Positions 14,396 to 14,554 of a DNA stretch of 14,554 nt are shown piece after piece. The first letter of the stretch is position 1, and each line of letters opens with the position of its first letter. This stretch comes from an uncultured Collinsella sp. (lineage in GTDB: Bacteria > Actinomycetota > Coriobacteriia > Coriobacteriales > Coriobacteriaceae), in the NCBI GenBank assembly GCA_900549085.1, contig URMO01000051.1:1-14554 (forward strand), written 5' to 3'. The position numbers and the translations under genes were made by a program. The notes under the pieces are model-generated. The model was not told where the DNA came from. It worked only from the letters and a program-made list of their open reading frames with translations, and did no database searches.

Positions 14396-14554
14396 ATGAC
14401 GCAGGGGACGTTTGCGCAGGCGCTCCGTAAGGAGGCGGCGCTCAGCAGCACCTTTATGAAGGGGCGCTCGCTCATGCTCAACGGCGCCGTGCTGTCGTTT
14501 GAGGATTCCGGCTCGCGCTTCTCCAAAAACGTGAACATCGAGGGCACGGTGCGC
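14396..14554 (+). CDS. N-terminal fragment, possibly SWIM zinc-finger / SNF2-type protein (cut by window edge)
   Basis: An open frame of 53 codons runs off the window end, starting MTQGTFAQALRKEAALSSTF. GGAGG (14386-14390) lies five nt before the ATG, and codon use matches neighbouring genes, so this is a real gene start. The pattern FMKGRSLMLNGAVLSFE followed by NVNIEGTVR resembles the region just before the Cys/His ligands of SWIM domains, which in bacteria often precede SNF2-type helicase domains. The ligands themselves are not in the window, so the function is a guess from pattern memory; the gene call itself is solid. Confidence 0.6.
   Translation, partial: MTQGTFAQALRKEAALSSTFMKGRSLMLNGAVLSFEDSGSRFSKNVNIEGTVR

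Overview
The window looks like ordinary chromosome from a high-GC, gut-type actinobacterium of the class Coriobacteriia, most likely Collinsella or a close relative. This rests on GC-rich codon use, the character of the proteins (an AddB without a Walker A motif, a DnaE with long insertions) and the style of the intergenic repeats. It is recognition from memory, not a database result.

Left part (1-2400), a sulfur module. On the minus strand lie the first 156 codons of mnmA (tRNA 2-thiouridylase, cut by the window edge) and, upstream of it, cysK (cysteine synthase). Divergent from cysK is an Rrf2-family regulator with four clustered cysteines. The divergent intergenic region holds a perfect 9-3-9 palindrome, a good operator candidate. 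A strong minus-strand hairpin with a U-tract lies between cysK and mnmA, directly at the likely mnmA transcription start.

Middle (2400-3550). A small four-helix membrane protein of the phage-holin-IV type is on the minus strand. About 320 nt of divergent intergenic DNA separates it from a YerC/TrpR-family repressor on the plus strand. The repressor is preceded by a possible 16-codon leader ORF with two Trp codons and followed by a clean intrinsic terminator.

Right part (3552-14554), DNA repair and replication. addB and addA form an operon with a 3-nt gap. Together they should make an AddAB-type helicase-nuclease that processes double-strand breaks. dnaE, the replicative polymerase alpha subunit, follows on its own promoter. 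A truncated gene, perhaps encoding a SWIM zinc-finger/SNF2-type protein, begins at 14396.

The least explained features are non-coding. Two intergenic elements are bounded by perfect 18-bp inverted repeats, one after addA and one after dnaE. Two or more weaker elements share a GGGACGG core. All sit just downstream of gene ends, like REP or MITE-type repeats. I saw no phage, insertion sequence, CRISPR array, tRNA, rRNA or defence island, and I do not claim a new protein-based system.
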